From Massospora cicadina (lineage: Eukaryota > Entomophthoromycota > Entomophthoromycetes > Entomophthorales > Entomophthoraceae), in contig JAKSZP010012200.1 in NCBI GenBank assembly GCA_022478985.1, positions 26,030-90,029 on the forward strand: 64,000 nucleotides of DNA. Reading direction: 5' to 3'. The notes beneath the pieces are model-generated. The model was not told where the DNA came from. It did not search any database and was given only the letters and a program-made list of their open reading frames with translations. Positions 22,331 to 33,747 of this stretch are shown here, one piece after another. The translations under genes were made by a program, and so were the position numbers. The stretch's first letter is position 1. Each line of letters begins with the position of its first letter.

Positions 22331-23902
22331 CATAAAAACTCCTAATCCCAAATTACTTTTCAATATTGTATTTTTTATATAAAAATTCCCTTGAAGTGTA
22401 TATACTCTACATTTTATTATAATAAAATACTTTATCAAGAATCTCAAGAAAACCTTTTGTTTCCAATTTTGTTGTATAAAGTGTAGTAATTGCCAGTAAC
22501 CAGTTTTAGAGTAACCAAATTCTCAGTGTCTAGTAATCAGCCTGAGATTTACCTTGTTTATAATAAGATCCTCTCTGTTGTGGATACCTTGGTGTTGATA
22601 ATGCTAAGGAAGAGGTTGGAAAGGTTCCATTGAGTTCTAAGGGCCAATGCATGTCAAAAATGTCTAAGAGTGTCAAGAAGATAACCGTGGGCACAGACAG
22701 TTATAAAAGTGATTGATGCTACAAGGGGTATTATCAAAGAAGCATTTTCTTGGTGAGAGCGGTTGTGATGTTAGTGAAGGTTTGGTGTCTAATCTGCATG
22801 GAGTAGACCTCCTGAGCAGCAAGTCAGCCTCTAAAGTAAAGTGACCCAAGGTCAGAGCACTGACTACTTGGTTACCATTATTGAACTCAGTCCATCCTTC
22901 AATAATAAATTCTGGTCGACTCCAACTTAAACCAGGACTGTGCCATTGCCTCCTATATTCCTGAACCTGCGTCCACCCTTACATGTTGTAATCACTTATC
23001 ACTTATCATAATCCAGATTTCCCCTAGTACTTTAAATAGTAATATTCTTTTTTGATAAACTTAACCTCTTATGATTTTATTTATATAAGGGTTAATGTTC
23101 CCTTGGTTCTCTTAACTAGCCTTAAGCTGGTTAAGTTCATTGTATCAAATTAGGTCTTGAGGAAAGCATACAACTACTACTTGTTACCTTGGCCCATCAG
23201 CTGAAATGCCAATAACCCCATTTGATGAATCTGGCACTTGATGAGTAGGCAACCTGAAGGCTAATAATGCCTTTTGGCTTCCACCACCTCCTTGCACAAC
23301 TTTCTAATCTTTATCAGCAAATCATGGGTATTAGGGAGGGCCATATGAGGAGAAACCTTTAGCAGATAATCAATGCCTATTGCTCATCCACTACATGGGC
23401 TATATTACCCATGTTAGTGAGGGTTGCAGCAGCCTTCTTGGTCCCTTGTTGGTTCTGTAGGGGTGCTCCTACTTGTCCAGATATAAGGGCTGACTCAGGA
23501 CTTACATTAGCTGCTTGATTACTTAAAAGTTTGGGGAGTTGCTGCATACAAACTTACAGCAAAATGTGAGCTGATAATGTTAACTAATTAAGGGTCAACA
23601 ATCTTCATATCATCAGAATTAAGCACCACAGACCATACTTATTGCTAATTTAAAATTTTTGACAGTACAAAACAGAGATTTTTTTAGAAAACTTAATAAC
23701 AATCTTCTAGTAAAATTGCATGAAATATGTTTCAAGCTCACATTAGAAAGCTTAGGCCAACTTAGGGTTATACCTAGTGCTAATAAAAGCACTACTTACA
23801 ATTTACATTTTATATCACTTGTTTGAACAGTAAACTTTTTAAAAATGCTATAAGATGTCATTATAATTTATAAAGATGAAGGATAAAATTTTTATGTAAT
23901 AA
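22331..23902. other. AT-rich spacer with a faint minus-strand coding trace
   Basis: There is no ORF of note. The minus strand of about 23240-23560 reads as protein-like with several breaks (for example KAAATLTNMGNIAHVVDE, then IRKLCKEVVEAK), compatible with an old retroelement gag, but no motif supports this. The rest shows only AT-rich unique-looking sequence. Confidence 0.3.
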
Positions 23903-23915
23903 ATTTACTAATCAA

Positions 23916-24200
23916 GGGGGTGGAAGGCGAGTCGGTAGGGCGTATGGCTACCAACCTGAAGGTTGCAGGTTCGATTCCTGCCCTTCGCACATCGATCGGG
24001 GTGCCAGCCAAAGGAAGCTATTGGCGGTTAGTAGGTCTAATAACACGAAAACCTTGCCCATGACGTAACCAGAAAAATCCGAGTCCCAATCCGCAGGTGG
24101 AAAAACTTTCTTCGAAGGAGCTGATCCTGTTCAGGTTTCATATCATTTCTTTCTTTTGGTAATGCCTGTCCCCTGGTCAGCTTGCCTCGGTTAAATAAAG
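23916..24200 (+). mobile_element. tRNA-derived SINE with LINE-like 3' tail (SINE-1)
   Basis: A 285-bp element bounded by perfect 13-bp target duplications ATTTACTAATCAA (23903-23915 and 24201-24213). The head is tRNA-like: an A-box-like AGGCGAGTCGGTAGGGC near 23933, an anticodon-like loop CTACCAA, and a B box GGTTCGATTCC at about 23968-23978. The body has no match that I see. The last 45 bp (GGTAATGCCTGTCCCC, then TGGTCAGCTTGCCTC and TTAAATAAA) match the minus-strand LINE end at 62223-62265 with about two differences. It has no coding capacity; transcription would be by RNA polymerase III. Confidence 0.93.
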
Positions 24201-24294
24201 ATTTACTAATCAAACTTCAGTAGTGGTAAGATTATATGATGTTAGGATTTTCCCATATCATTCAGCTAATCAAATTATTTCAGATTTGCTTTTT

Positions 24295-24507
24295 CCACTA
24301 GGTGGTTCACCTTAGTGGATGAGTTATCATAGGAAAATGATAACTATTGGTGAAAGTTGTCCTAATGGAATATTAGCTAATCCATTGGGATTTTATTCTA
24401 CTGAGATGTGATCCACTGGATTGCTAATGGTTTTGCCAGGGATGATCCTAACAATATTTTACTATATAATATGATTGCCAAATGTATTATTGGCAATCAT
24501 ATTATAT
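24295..24507. repeat. Cluster of short inverted repeats (hairpins)
   Basis: Four hairpins in 213 bp. 24295-24318: CCACTAGG with CCTTAGTGG, one bulge. 24323-24344: GTTATCAT with ATGATAAC, loop AGGAAA. 24361-24388: AATGGA with TCCATT plus CC/GG. 24464-24507: a perfect 18-bp stem (ATATAATATGATTGCCAA) with an 8-base loop ATGTATTA. No coding sequence overlaps them. Confidence 0.7.
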
Positions 24508-25660
24508 TATTCAATTGGGTTTAGTTACCAATCTACTCAGGGAATTTATTAGTTGCTGAAGTGTTGACAACGCTTCTGGTAGCAGATTGCAATTTAACCA
24601 CCTTAGGTTAATTAGCTGATATCATAATCCTAGATAGCAAAACCTGAAGGAGGAAGGAAAATTCCGCTTAAAGTTATGAATTAGAATGGAATCTATCAGT
24701 GATGGTGGCCGTCTCCCCGGGGAGATGTCAACATAATAGTTGGCACCAGATTTCCTATAAAATCCCTTGACTGAAGTAAAATAAAGCAGACAGAAAAAGC
24801 TTGAATATTTTAATATTATACATCTATTGTATTTGTTGCTCTTGGGATAAGAGCTGAAGAGTAGGATATCCTTAAGTTAAGATATTGTTAGTTAAGTGCT
24901 CCACATCTCTGTGTTGAGATTTTAAGGGAAAGGATCCCTTTTCTGTTATTCAAAGTCAGTTTGATGGTTGTTTGTGAAAACTCAACTAGGTCAATAGTCT
25001 CCAAACTATTGCCACCTTTAATTATATCAATACCCTAGTTCATCCCATATTGAACCTGTGCAGTAAACTTGGGGACTTGAGCGAGCAGTCTAAAAAGGTT
25101 ACATATTATTAAAGTAATATTAAAAATTAGACTGTTTTATTTTCAATAAAAATAGATTGATAGTTCAAATCTGTAAAATTATCAAAGCTTTTTCTTATAA
25201 ATTTGATTAAATATAAACAATAAATGACTCTTATTAGTTTAGATTATAAAAATTGATTATAGATGGCAACATAATTTTATAAAGCAGGATTCATACCTCA
25301 TGGTTTAAAGTTTGAAATGAAGCACATGAGACTTTTTAACTTGTGGTATGGTACTAGAAATTTAAAAACTTATTTTGATAATTTTCTTTTAAGTATAGTG
25401 AGCTATTTAAGTTGGGTTGACCCTTGGTTAAATATACCATACCTATCCCTGTTATGTGCCAAATGTAGTCTTACAGGCTTTTACAGGCCAATATACATCC
25501 ATTACAGGCCAATTTGTATATTTTTTGATTTTTGCATCTTTACATTTCAAAACGAAAAATTTTATGATATGACTTGTAATAGATAAAATCAATGTAAAAT
25601 ACATTTGGCCTGCAACGGATGCAAAAATCATTAAAAATGTGCAAATTGGCCTGGAAAACC
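24508..25660. other. AT-rich spacer, nothing recognised
   Basis: Low-GC sequence with many stops in all frames. The ORF at 25317-25586 (89 codons, hydrophobic) has no supporting signal and partly overlaps palindromic text (ACAGGCCAATATACATCC and ACAGGCCAATTTGTAT), so I do not call it a gene. Confidence 0.4.
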
Positions 25661-25675
25661 CTATAAACACATTAA

Positions 25676-25805
25676 CAATTATTCGAGGTGGGTCGACCTT
25701 GGGACAAATATACCACACCGAGAATTTTTCTAGCCAGTACAGGTTTCGAACTCGAAACCTGCACTAGGGGTGGAAGCAGTTTTACCCGCTCGGCTAACCA
25801 CCCTT
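25676..25805 (-). mobile_element. Short tRNA-derived SINE (SINE-2)
   Basis: A 130-bp element on the minus strand between 15-bp duplications with one mismatch (CTATAAACACATTAA at 25661-25675, CTATGAACACATTAA at 25806-25820). Its head resembles a Leu/Ser-type tRNA: A-box-like TTAGCCGAGCGGG and B box AGTTCGAAACC on the minus strand. Almost directly after the tRNA part comes a diverged LINE-type tail (GGTATATTTGTCCC, AAGGTCGACCCACCTCG, AATAA). It therefore has virtually no body, unlike SINE-1. Confidence 0.88.
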
Positions 25806-25820
25806 CTATGAACACATTAA

Positions 25821-26371
25821 GTGGTGGCAGAAAAACATCCTACAGGATAAACAACCTTCTGAGATATCCTAAGTATAAAAGCTAATTTTTATTTACCACT
25901 AATAGGTCTATTTATATAGAATATGATAGTGTTGAATACTTGCTTGATCATCATTTTAGATTTATATTAATTATGATACCAAAACCTCTACTAAAAGAAA
26001 TTCAGATTATTTATAAAAAATTATAATAAGATATAATATCATGTTGAATTATCTAAAACAGATATAAAGACAAAGGTTACTTTTTGCATAGTATAGACAA
26101 AGTTATGTATAAAGATTTAAAATGTTGTTACCGAGCTATGTATAAATATTACTCATTTTAATGATACTAAGGGCTAAGAAAGCACTCTCAAAATTACTTT
26201 ACCTTCAGACTAGAATAGAAAATATATGAGAATATAAGTAAAAATTGCATACAGCATGATCTTTACTTTTAAAACTAGATGTTCTAGGACCGAGATAAAA
26301 TTGTCTGTTAGTAAGCCTATAATAATTACAAAAATTATTCCAACTGATCATTTGTGAGTATTTTTTTACTC
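25821..26371. other. AT-rich spacer, nothing recognised
   Basis: Very AT-rich, with no ORF and no repeat that I could match elsewhere in the window. Confidence 0.4.
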
Positions 26372-26379
26372 ATCTAGAT

Positions 26380-26706
26380 AGGTGGTTCCTAAACTTATTT
26401 CGCTGACAGACTTCTTCCCATTGCAATATTTTTTTGATGGACCCCAAGTGAAATAACTCAACACAACTGCATAATACACAAAATTACAAATTGAACTTTG
26501 ATGTTCTATATGGTGAATGGCGACTTGAAATTAAAATATAAATAGAGCATTTTAAAGTTCAAAGTAGGTTTCATTAACATTTTTTTAAATTAAGTGGTTC
26601 TCAAAATGGTCCATATGAACTCCTGATCTAATTTAAATTGCTACGGACCCCCTCAGCGGCTCCATGGATCCCTGGGGGTCGGTACAGACCACTTTGGGTA
26701 TCACTG
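26380..26706. mobile_element. hAT-type MITE, 327 bp
   Basis: Flanked by perfect 8-bp duplications ATCTAGAT (26372-26379 and 26707-26714), the length typical of hAT transposons. The ends are imperfect inverted repeats: the left end starts AGGTGGTTCCTAAACTT, and the right end reversed reads CAGTGATACCCAAAGTGG, both close to the hAT-like CAGTGGTTCYCAAACT form. The interior contains another such arm at about 26591 (AAGTGGTTCTCAAAATGG) with GGACCCCCT and GGGGGTC blocks, suggesting a partly duplicated or composite MITE. It encodes no transposase, so it would have been moved in trans. Confidence 0.85.
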
Positions 26707-26714
26707 ATCTAGAT

Positions 26715-28271
26715 ATATAGAATTAGTTAATCGTATCAAATTTATCATACAGTGAAGACGCTTCATTGTTTATCTAATAAATTAATGTTTTAAATACTTT
26801 ATAAATTATATGTTAGACCCTCCCAAAGTTTAATCCATCTATTGGTTTACTTTATAAGTTTTAATTCAGTATAACAAACGTTATGGGATAACACACAAAT
26901 AAACCTTGAACTTTATATACTAATACATATTAGAGTAATAGTTTTTCTTCAGTCTAGTAAGCTGGTGAATGATAGAAAATTTACTCTATATTGAAAAGGT
27001 ATAATTGTTAATCCTAATAGAGTTTCTAAATCGTTATAGCTGATTTTAATTACTCTGATAAAATCAACTTGGAAGATGGCTAATTGCTAGTGAAAAGATA
27101 AAAACTAACCATAATATGTTGTTAGAACAGATTATAGCCCTTAATCACTGCTTAGAGAATAAGAATTAATCATAGCAATTGAACCATTATATTATAAGCC
27201 ATAAGTCTAGTTTATAGCCAATAATTCGAAGCTTGGCATCATTTGTTGCAAAGTTAAAAATGTTCATTGTGCAGCTAAATATGAGTATAGTAGGGTTATG
27301 TAAAAAATCATTATTGTTGACTTAAATTGAGATTTCATCACTGCAGTGTCCTTATTGGATATTAAAATAGTTAGACCCGCGCGGCTCTAAGTCTTGTTCA
27401 ATTCTTTCAAGCACAGACATATACCATGTTACTCATTTCATCCTTTTATTTCTATTAAATAACATTTAAGATTAAAGTCAAGACTAGTTAGAATAAACCA
27501 GATATTAATTTTGCCGATAAATAGGTCATTCATTGAGTGCCAATAAAAATTTATTTATAGCAACAAGGTTTAACATATGAAATCATAAGTATGCTAGTAA
27601 ATATGCGGAAAAATAGGCGCAAAAAAGAACATATGCTATTGGAACCAAGCTTGTTTTGCTTAAAATTAATTAGGTTTCTAAAACAGAGTTTCTTAAGCTC
27701 ACACTAGATTTTATTCTTAAGCTTTCAAAGAAAGTTATTAACAAATATAAATGCTTATGGTAAAGGCGCAAACGCTATAATTTTTTCCACTTGAATATAA
27801 ACTCTTTCTAAAATATAAATAAGCCAAGTATTATCTAAGTTAAAATATAGATATATAAGCGTCCGAATTAATTTAGAATTATAAAAGCGGTATTTTCAAA
27901 ATTTTCTGTATAAATATCTTAGAACTTTAATGCTTTATCAAGGAAGATTTGAATTAAACCCGAAATTTGTTTTAAGCAAAGCGCAAATGACAAAAAAAAC
28001 AATAGAAACTAAAAGGATAAACTAAAAAATTACCTCATAATCTTACCGAAGAGAAATAACTTACTTGCTTTGAACAGAAGTATATTCAAATAATAACGTA
28101 GTTCATATAAAAGTCCAAGTCTGATATGATATAAACTTATCTGAAAAAGTAGGTTCACATATTTATGCCTGTCCCACCAGAAATTTCAGAAGTTGAGATT
28201 ATCGTTAAAACTACTTAAAACTACTATAATAAGCGTTTATTGTGATGCACTGAAAAGTAAAGTGAGTGTGA
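26715..28271. other. AT-rich spacer, nothing recognised
   Basis: Very AT-rich intergenic sequence, dense in stops on both strands. No tRNA, repeat or transposon end was seen. Confidence 0.4.
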
Positions 28272-28487
28272 TCAAAAGTCATGCAACTTCTTAAATAAGT
28301 ATAGCGACGCGAAGAAGTAATCATATTGGATAAACTTAAGTTTTTTCAAAAAGCATTTTTTGCACAAAGCACTCTTTTGTAAGATTGAGACCTGCTGAGT
28401 TTGAAGATAAAGCATTATATCTATTTGAAAACTTGTAACCATTGGGGTTAAGTGTGTTATCGTTGTTGCATGTATCACCGTCCGATT

Positions 28488-28865
28488 TCAATTAGAAGTT
28501 TCGGAAAAATAATTAGAATCTGATTTCTTCCTATTCTTGGGACAAAACAAATCTTGGCTACAGGAGTTGTTTGGAAGTGGTGTGAGTTCGTCAAGTGGAG
28601 AATAGCAGTAACCTGTACCTAATTTCCGAAGTGCTAAAATAGAAGAGCTTCCTAGTGAAGATAGATTTTTTTCTAAAAGATTTATGACAGTTTTCATCAA
28701 AAGGAAATGTTTTTGGGTGGGCTTAATAAAAGCCTCGCTCATCTTTGAATGGATATTGAGCGTGTGCTTTTTATTTAAACTTTGAGCCCCAAAACGATAA
28801 AGTTTTTGATTCAATTCTCTCATACCTTTCTTCTTAAGGGTGATATGCTTAAGTCTTGAAGACAT
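28488..28865 (-). CDS. Unrecognised 125-codon ORF, possible host exon
   Basis: This is the only sizeable ORF in the transposon-poor part of the window. The protein is basic (N-terminal KKKGMREL, then many Lys, Asn and Ser), starts at an ATG after AT-rich upstream sequence and ends at a TGA. I recognise no family, signal peptide or membrane segment. A second minus-strand open stretch (28272-28478) lies just downstream in another frame and could be a further exon or chance. It has no similarity to the retroelement proteins of the window. In such AT-rich sequence a 125-codon ORF is moderately unlikely by chance, but no splice or expression evidence is available. Confidence 0.35.
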   Translation of the reverse strand: MSSRLKHITLKKKGMRELNQKLYRFGAQSLNKKHTLNIHSKMSEAFIKPTQKHFLLMKTVINLLEKNLSSLGSSSILALRKLGTGYCYSPLDELTPLPNNSCSQDLFCPKNRKKSDSNYFSETSN

Positions 28866-29280
28866 GATAGAGGCAAGCTCAGAAAGTGGGCCTTTAAATC
28901 GATGTTGCAGTAAAGTATAAAGGACTTGAACTGATGTAATCTTGTGTTAACTATAGATTTCTCAACTAAGCTGCAACCGGTTTAATTAAATCCTTGATTA
29001 TAATGGACTTATGCAGCAAAATATTTATTTGAAGCGTTCAATCAGAGGACGACAATTACGTAAAGTTTCCCGGCTCCCCAATATTTTTGAACGTTTAGCC
29101 GTCAAGCAATAAATATTAAACCGATGACTAAGAATGTGCTACATTATCTAGTACTAAAAAAAAGAATGTACTACATTAAAATCAAGATTCAGAGATGATG
29201 CGCCCATTAAATATTAAACACCCTAATATAAAATGTAAAATAATACAAAATTCAATATAGATTTTTAAATTTAAATTTTA

Positions 29281-29560
29281 TTCAAGTGAGCCGACCTGGG
29301 GGCCATACCGCACCGATTAAGGGGAACTCGAATGAATGGAAAGAAGGATAAAACCCGAAAAACCTCCATGCACGGCGTATGATAGGCCAGGAACTCCATG
29401 GACCGCCTTTGCTATTCGCTATCTCAGTTCGGGGCTTTGGTGCGCAACGCCAACACAGTCGTGATCGTCCCCTACCCAAAGTCATCTACCGGGATCAAAC
29501 TGGGGAAGGTAGTGGTAAGGGTCCATACTCTACCACTTGGGTATCCTCCCCTCTTACTCT
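29281..29560 (-). mobile_element. tRNA-derived SINE (SINE-3)
   Basis: On the minus strand the head has an A-box-like ACCCAAGTGGTAGAGT and a B box AGTTTGATCCC. A body of about 130 bp follows, then a LINE-type tail (GGTATGGCCCCCAGG, TCGGCTCACTTG, AATAAA). The order matches SINE-1 and SINE-2. No target duplication was found, so both ends are approximate. The plus-strand ORF 29379-29612 and its antisense are chance readings through it. Confidence 0.75.
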
Positions 29561-29679
29561 AGCATTTTGCTTGCATCTAAAAATATATTTGATTGAGCCA
29601 TATGCTAACTAGTAAAGGCTAAGCATATCTAGTATAACCCTGGGCACAAGATAAAAGAGGCAAATCTCTAGCTATTAAA

Positions 29680-31584
29680 ATATTTTAAATTTATTTGAGG
29701 TATGCCGACCAGGGGACAGACAATACTGAAATCAAAATAAAAAACTGATTGAAAACGAATGGAAAGAAATAAAACTACTAACCAGGTGGGGAGCGGAAAC
29801 TGCTAACCCACCATGGCAGAGGGTGAGGGGGGGTCAGGGGGTTGCTTTTCAGACAAATGCACCCCAATCATGGGATTTTGATTAAAGTAGCGGATTAAAG
29901 CCAAGAACCAGGGCATTGGAGCATCCGTGTAGTGGGGATGGAAGTCATTGTAGTATGAGTTTTCCACCTCATCATTAAGATTAGTGTGGTATAGCACTTC
30001 AATAAATGCTGCGACAAGAATTTCAGCTTCTTTGCGGGCTTTGGGAAGTTGGGTAAAAAGGGAGATACTGTGGCAGGTGATTTTAGCCAAAGGGTTGAAT
30101 TTGGCAAGCGTTGCAACATTCATGACAGCAACTTCAGCATCATCAAATAACTTTGAGATGTTGCTGCATGTAGATTCAGGGAAGTTGGGGGAGAAGAAGA
30201 GGGTGGGCAGGCTATGCTAGAACTGAGCCACTGATTGGGCCACTGCTGTGCATAGGGTTAGGCACCGGGGAGAGGCCACTGCAGCTAAGGTGAGCTGGTG
30301 GTCACTTTGATAGGGGGCTGCATTGGGCAGAGGAGTGAAATATCTGGGGGGTGGGGTTTCATCAAAGTCAGGAAGGAAAAATTCAGCCTGACTATAATTG
30401 TATTGGCTGAGAGGTTGACTGGAAAGCTCACCAATGAGAACATTACCTGATTTACCAACCTCTGCCAATAGGTCCCATGGATTTTGGTTCATGAGAATAG
30501 TGGCATTAGAAGTTGGGTGGGTGGGATGGGTAAATGGGTGGGTGTGAAGGGTGCAAAGGGTGGTCTAAGCCTGGCTCTGATTGGCTGGGGTGGGCTTAGG
30601 TGGGAGAGTATGGCTGGAATATTTGGGGGGCTGATTTCTCATTCTGGCTCATCAAGCAAGAGTGGAGGGTGGGAGGGGGCAGCAAAGTGCCCCATACAGG
30701 ACCCATGGAGGGGGGCTCTGAAGCTGCATTAGTGGAAGTGGCATGTGGGCAAGCTTTTTTTGCATGGTTGAGCCCAAAGCAGAGGGGACAAATCTGCCAA
30801 CCATTATTGACCCAAGCCCAAAAGAAATGCTCTGGTGCTGCTGTGACACTAGTGTGGGGGGGATTTGGTGGGCTATGGCAGGGTGGTGTGGGATGATGGT
30901 GGCAGTTGCACAAGGGGCAGCGAGGTGCTCCATACCAGAGGGTACTACAAAGATGAGGTTGGGCTGAGTGCCATAAGCCCTGTGACCAACTGGTCATATA
31001 AAACTTGGGGCAGGAGGTGTGATGGGAGATTTGCAAATGACACCACTAGGGTGGTGTCTGAAGTGAGGTGAGTATGGGTAGTGGGAATAGGGGTATTTTT
31101 GTAAATTAAAGGAGTTATCACCGCTGCTGCAGCGTCCTCCTCTGTTTGGAACCCAATATCAAAGTAGCCCTTAAATGGGTGGAAGTTGATAAAGCCAGCT
31201 GGTGTGAAGGCCGCGATGGCTAGGTTGCTAATTGCCTTGTCAGCATACAGGAATAAATGCCCATAGTCAATGTGGAGGCAAAATTGAATGGCAGAATGAG
31301 GGAGGGCAAGTGGATGGGGGTGAGAAGGGTGGATGCACACCAGGTGGAGCGCTAAGTCCCATGGGGGGATAAATTGGCCAGCCAAGGTGGGCGGGCTGTT
31401 CGAGCCCATCCAAATAATTTTCCCCGCTGGGTGGAAAATGCTAGGCGGTGGAGCACCGCTGCCCCACACTGGGGTAGAGGGCGGCGGATCTGAGGACATT
31501 GAATAGGAAATGGGTGTGGCCAGATGGCGGTGGATATAAAAACTTTTTTTTAAATAAATCACTCAAAAGTGAGATCAAACAGTT
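29680..31584 (-). mobile_element. ORF1-only LINE-derived element, copy 1
   Basis: A 1905-bp element flanked by 11-bp duplications TAGCTATTAAA (29669-29679 and 31585-31595). It encodes a LINE-type ORF1 and passes directly into the shared LINE tail (minus strand: GTCCCCTGGTCGGCATACC, then AAATAAATTTAAA, at about 29685-29730) with no endonuclease or RT. Copy 2 (33657-45235, once its insertion is removed) is about 1913 bp with the same layout. The absence of ORF2 is therefore a family property and not a private deletion. Confidence 0.9.
29805..31502 (-). pseudogene. ORF1 protein of the ORF1-only element (RNA-binding type), copy 1
   Basis: About 560 codons in several frames. The N-terminal part (31502 down to about 30948) is Pro-rich, then reads FHPFKGYFDIGFQTEEDAAA, like the RNA-recognition region of LINE ORF1 proteins. 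A CCHC zinc knuckle follows at 30790-30749 (CPLCFGLNHAKKAC, spacing CX2CX4HX4C intact). A third part begins NQNPWDLLAEV near 30490 and ends APMPWFLALIR near 29900 before a stop at about 29800. Such proteins coat their RNA and assist target-primed reverse transcription. At least three frame changes break it. It resembles ORF1 of the 51965 LINE only weakly, so it may come from a related LINE. Overlapping plus-strand ORFs are antisense shadows. Confidence 0.75.
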
Positions 31585-31595
31585 TAGCTATTAAA

Positions 31596-33640
31596 CTGTT
31601 ATTAACTAAAGAGCTAAAATCTTTAGATACTAAAGGTTACATAGGAGATGTTAAGGAATCTGTGCAATGCTATCTGGCTTAAATGTATATCTCAGGACTC
31701 AAATGCCGGGAACAGCACACAAACTAAAGATACAAGGGGACAGATGCAGAAAACAGAAAAGTTTGGTGACAGAAGGATCAACCAAAGAAAGGAAGTTGTC
31801 ACCCTTGGGAAGTGATAAAGGAAGAGGGATAGCACTCAATGGGGGTTTGGAAAGGTAAGTTTCTGCTCATGGGATGATAATAAATTAGAGCAATCACTAA
31901 ACAATTATATTCAAACCATCCTTGGGTGCTTAATGTGGCAAGGTAACTACTTTAGAGACTTGAGGCAGTACCATGTTGGCAATAGATATAAATAAGGGTA
32001 GGGTATCAAAACAAAAAAAGTAGAAAAATGAAACTAGGAGGTGAACTCAGGAGTCACCTCTACCAAAAAAATAAATGTTCTGTAAGGGGTCTCCTCACAG
32101 GTTAAAGAGGCCTCAACTATCAAAAGCTCAAGCAAAACAATTGAAGCCTTATAAAACAGCAGTCAACAAAAAGAAGATGTAAATGAGAATCATCTTGGAC
32201 ATGACCTTTTTACAAGCTAATGAAGGAGTTGAAAAATAATAATCAAGTAACCATCTACAGAAGAGATATCACTCCAGAAAGTGAACAGTATGTTCACATA
32301 CTACCACACTTTGGGGTGATTAACCCCTGCACTATTATTAAAATAGTATACAAACTCAGCAGAGCACCTTGATTTCAAAAGAGTGTGAACATTGATGCAA
32401 CAAGATGGCTGAATTCAATATCAGGTTTTTATTAATAAGGATTTAATCTATATTGTTTTCTATAAATAAGTTTATTAAAAAATGAGAAAATTTAATTTAT
32501 ACTAAGAACTTCTTAATAAGCCAGAATTGAGGGCAACAGAATCTTCTTTTCTATTAAACCAATAAGTATTAAATTCCTACGCTTGCTCAAATCTATATTA
32601 TTAGCTATTTGTTAGTTTAACATTTATATATTTCTTAAACTTAACTTAACTCTAATGCTATCTTTAAAAGGCCCTTTTATGAGTCAAACTCAGTTTCAAT
32701 TACCTCTGCAATTGTTTAGGTTCAAGGAATCTCATGCATTTTTTCTTTCAATATTTCAATAGCCTCATACATTTGCTGTTAGTTTAATTGGATCTGAAAA
32801 TTTCATGGATTAGAGCCTTTATTTATAGACCAATCCTTCTGTGAGGGTTCCCACCATGGCCATCAGGCTAGACAGAATGCTGCACTCCTTTTTGAATGAA
32901 GAAAAGAATGTCACCTGAGCGCTGCCACTGGAGAAGATAACAGACTTGGTACACAGCCTTGATGTGTAATGAGTGTCTACCGCCCCTCCCAGAATAAAAA
33001 CTCCCCTGAAATCAAGCCAGAGGGTTCCCTAACAGCCATATCATTGCCAAACCTACTGGGGCATACTTTAAAAAATTAGGGATATTTGAAAAGAGATTTG
33101 CACATATACTGGCAGATTATGTTCAAATCCCTGAAGGGGGCAAAATTACCAAAACAAATTTTGGGAAAATCTCCAGACAAAAAATCTATAACTTCACAGA
33201 TACAATTTTAAAACTAGCGCAGGCAAAGCAAATACCAAGGAAATTGGAGCATAAAATTTAGCACTCAAAAAAGATGTTGTAAATCCTCACATCAAATCAT
33301 TGCACAAGCCATCTGCCATATCTAATTATTGAGGCCTCAGTGAACAATGAAAGACTTGAAAATGATTTTAGTTAAACTCCTGTCATCCCTGTGAATATTT
33401 GACAGCCACCTTAGTTTTATAAAAATGCACAAGTTGCCCCCTTTTTTGACATAAAATCCAGCACTCTTCCTACATTAGAGTGCTGGGTTATTTTGTACTT
33501 TCCTTCATAAAGCAATAATTTTAAAATATAGAATAATTTTAAAAAGTTTATTAATCTTTAAAAAATATGTCCCCAACAAAGTTGCTGCAACCATTATAGG
33601 GCCCATAATCTTTAATTTTAGTAATTGCGGTGCCTGTTCC
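31596..33640. other. Spacer with one unexplained open stretch
   Basis: Mostly non-coding. The plus-strand frame 33010-33261 is open for 83 codons without a useful ATG and reads like real protein (for example YFKKLGIFEKRFAHILADYV). A second ORF (31667-31858) is short and basic. Neither is recognised; the first may be a remnant of a retroelement gag or a transposase. Confidence 0.35.
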
Positions 33641-33747
33641 TTTGTTTTCCCAGTGCAGGTTTTTCTTTCCATTTGACATCAATTTTGAGCAATTTTACAA
33701 AAAACAAGTTGATTTTCCACCATCATCTCACTGTACCAATTTTCATT

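Noticed and set aside
23925..23995. A functional tRNA gene
   Set aside because: It has A and B boxes, but the acceptor stem does not close, the anticodon stem is imperfect and it continues into a SINE body and tail between target duplications.
25729..25803. A functional tRNA-Leu or tRNA-Ser gene on the minus strand
   Set aside because: It is the head of SINE-2; a LINE-type tail and 15-bp duplications bound it.
30484..31071. Gly/Trp-rich plus-strand ORFs (30484-30732, 30600-30896, 30743-30967, 30865-31071)
   Set aside because: They are antisense to the ORF1 region that carries the CCHC knuckle and is shared with copy 2.
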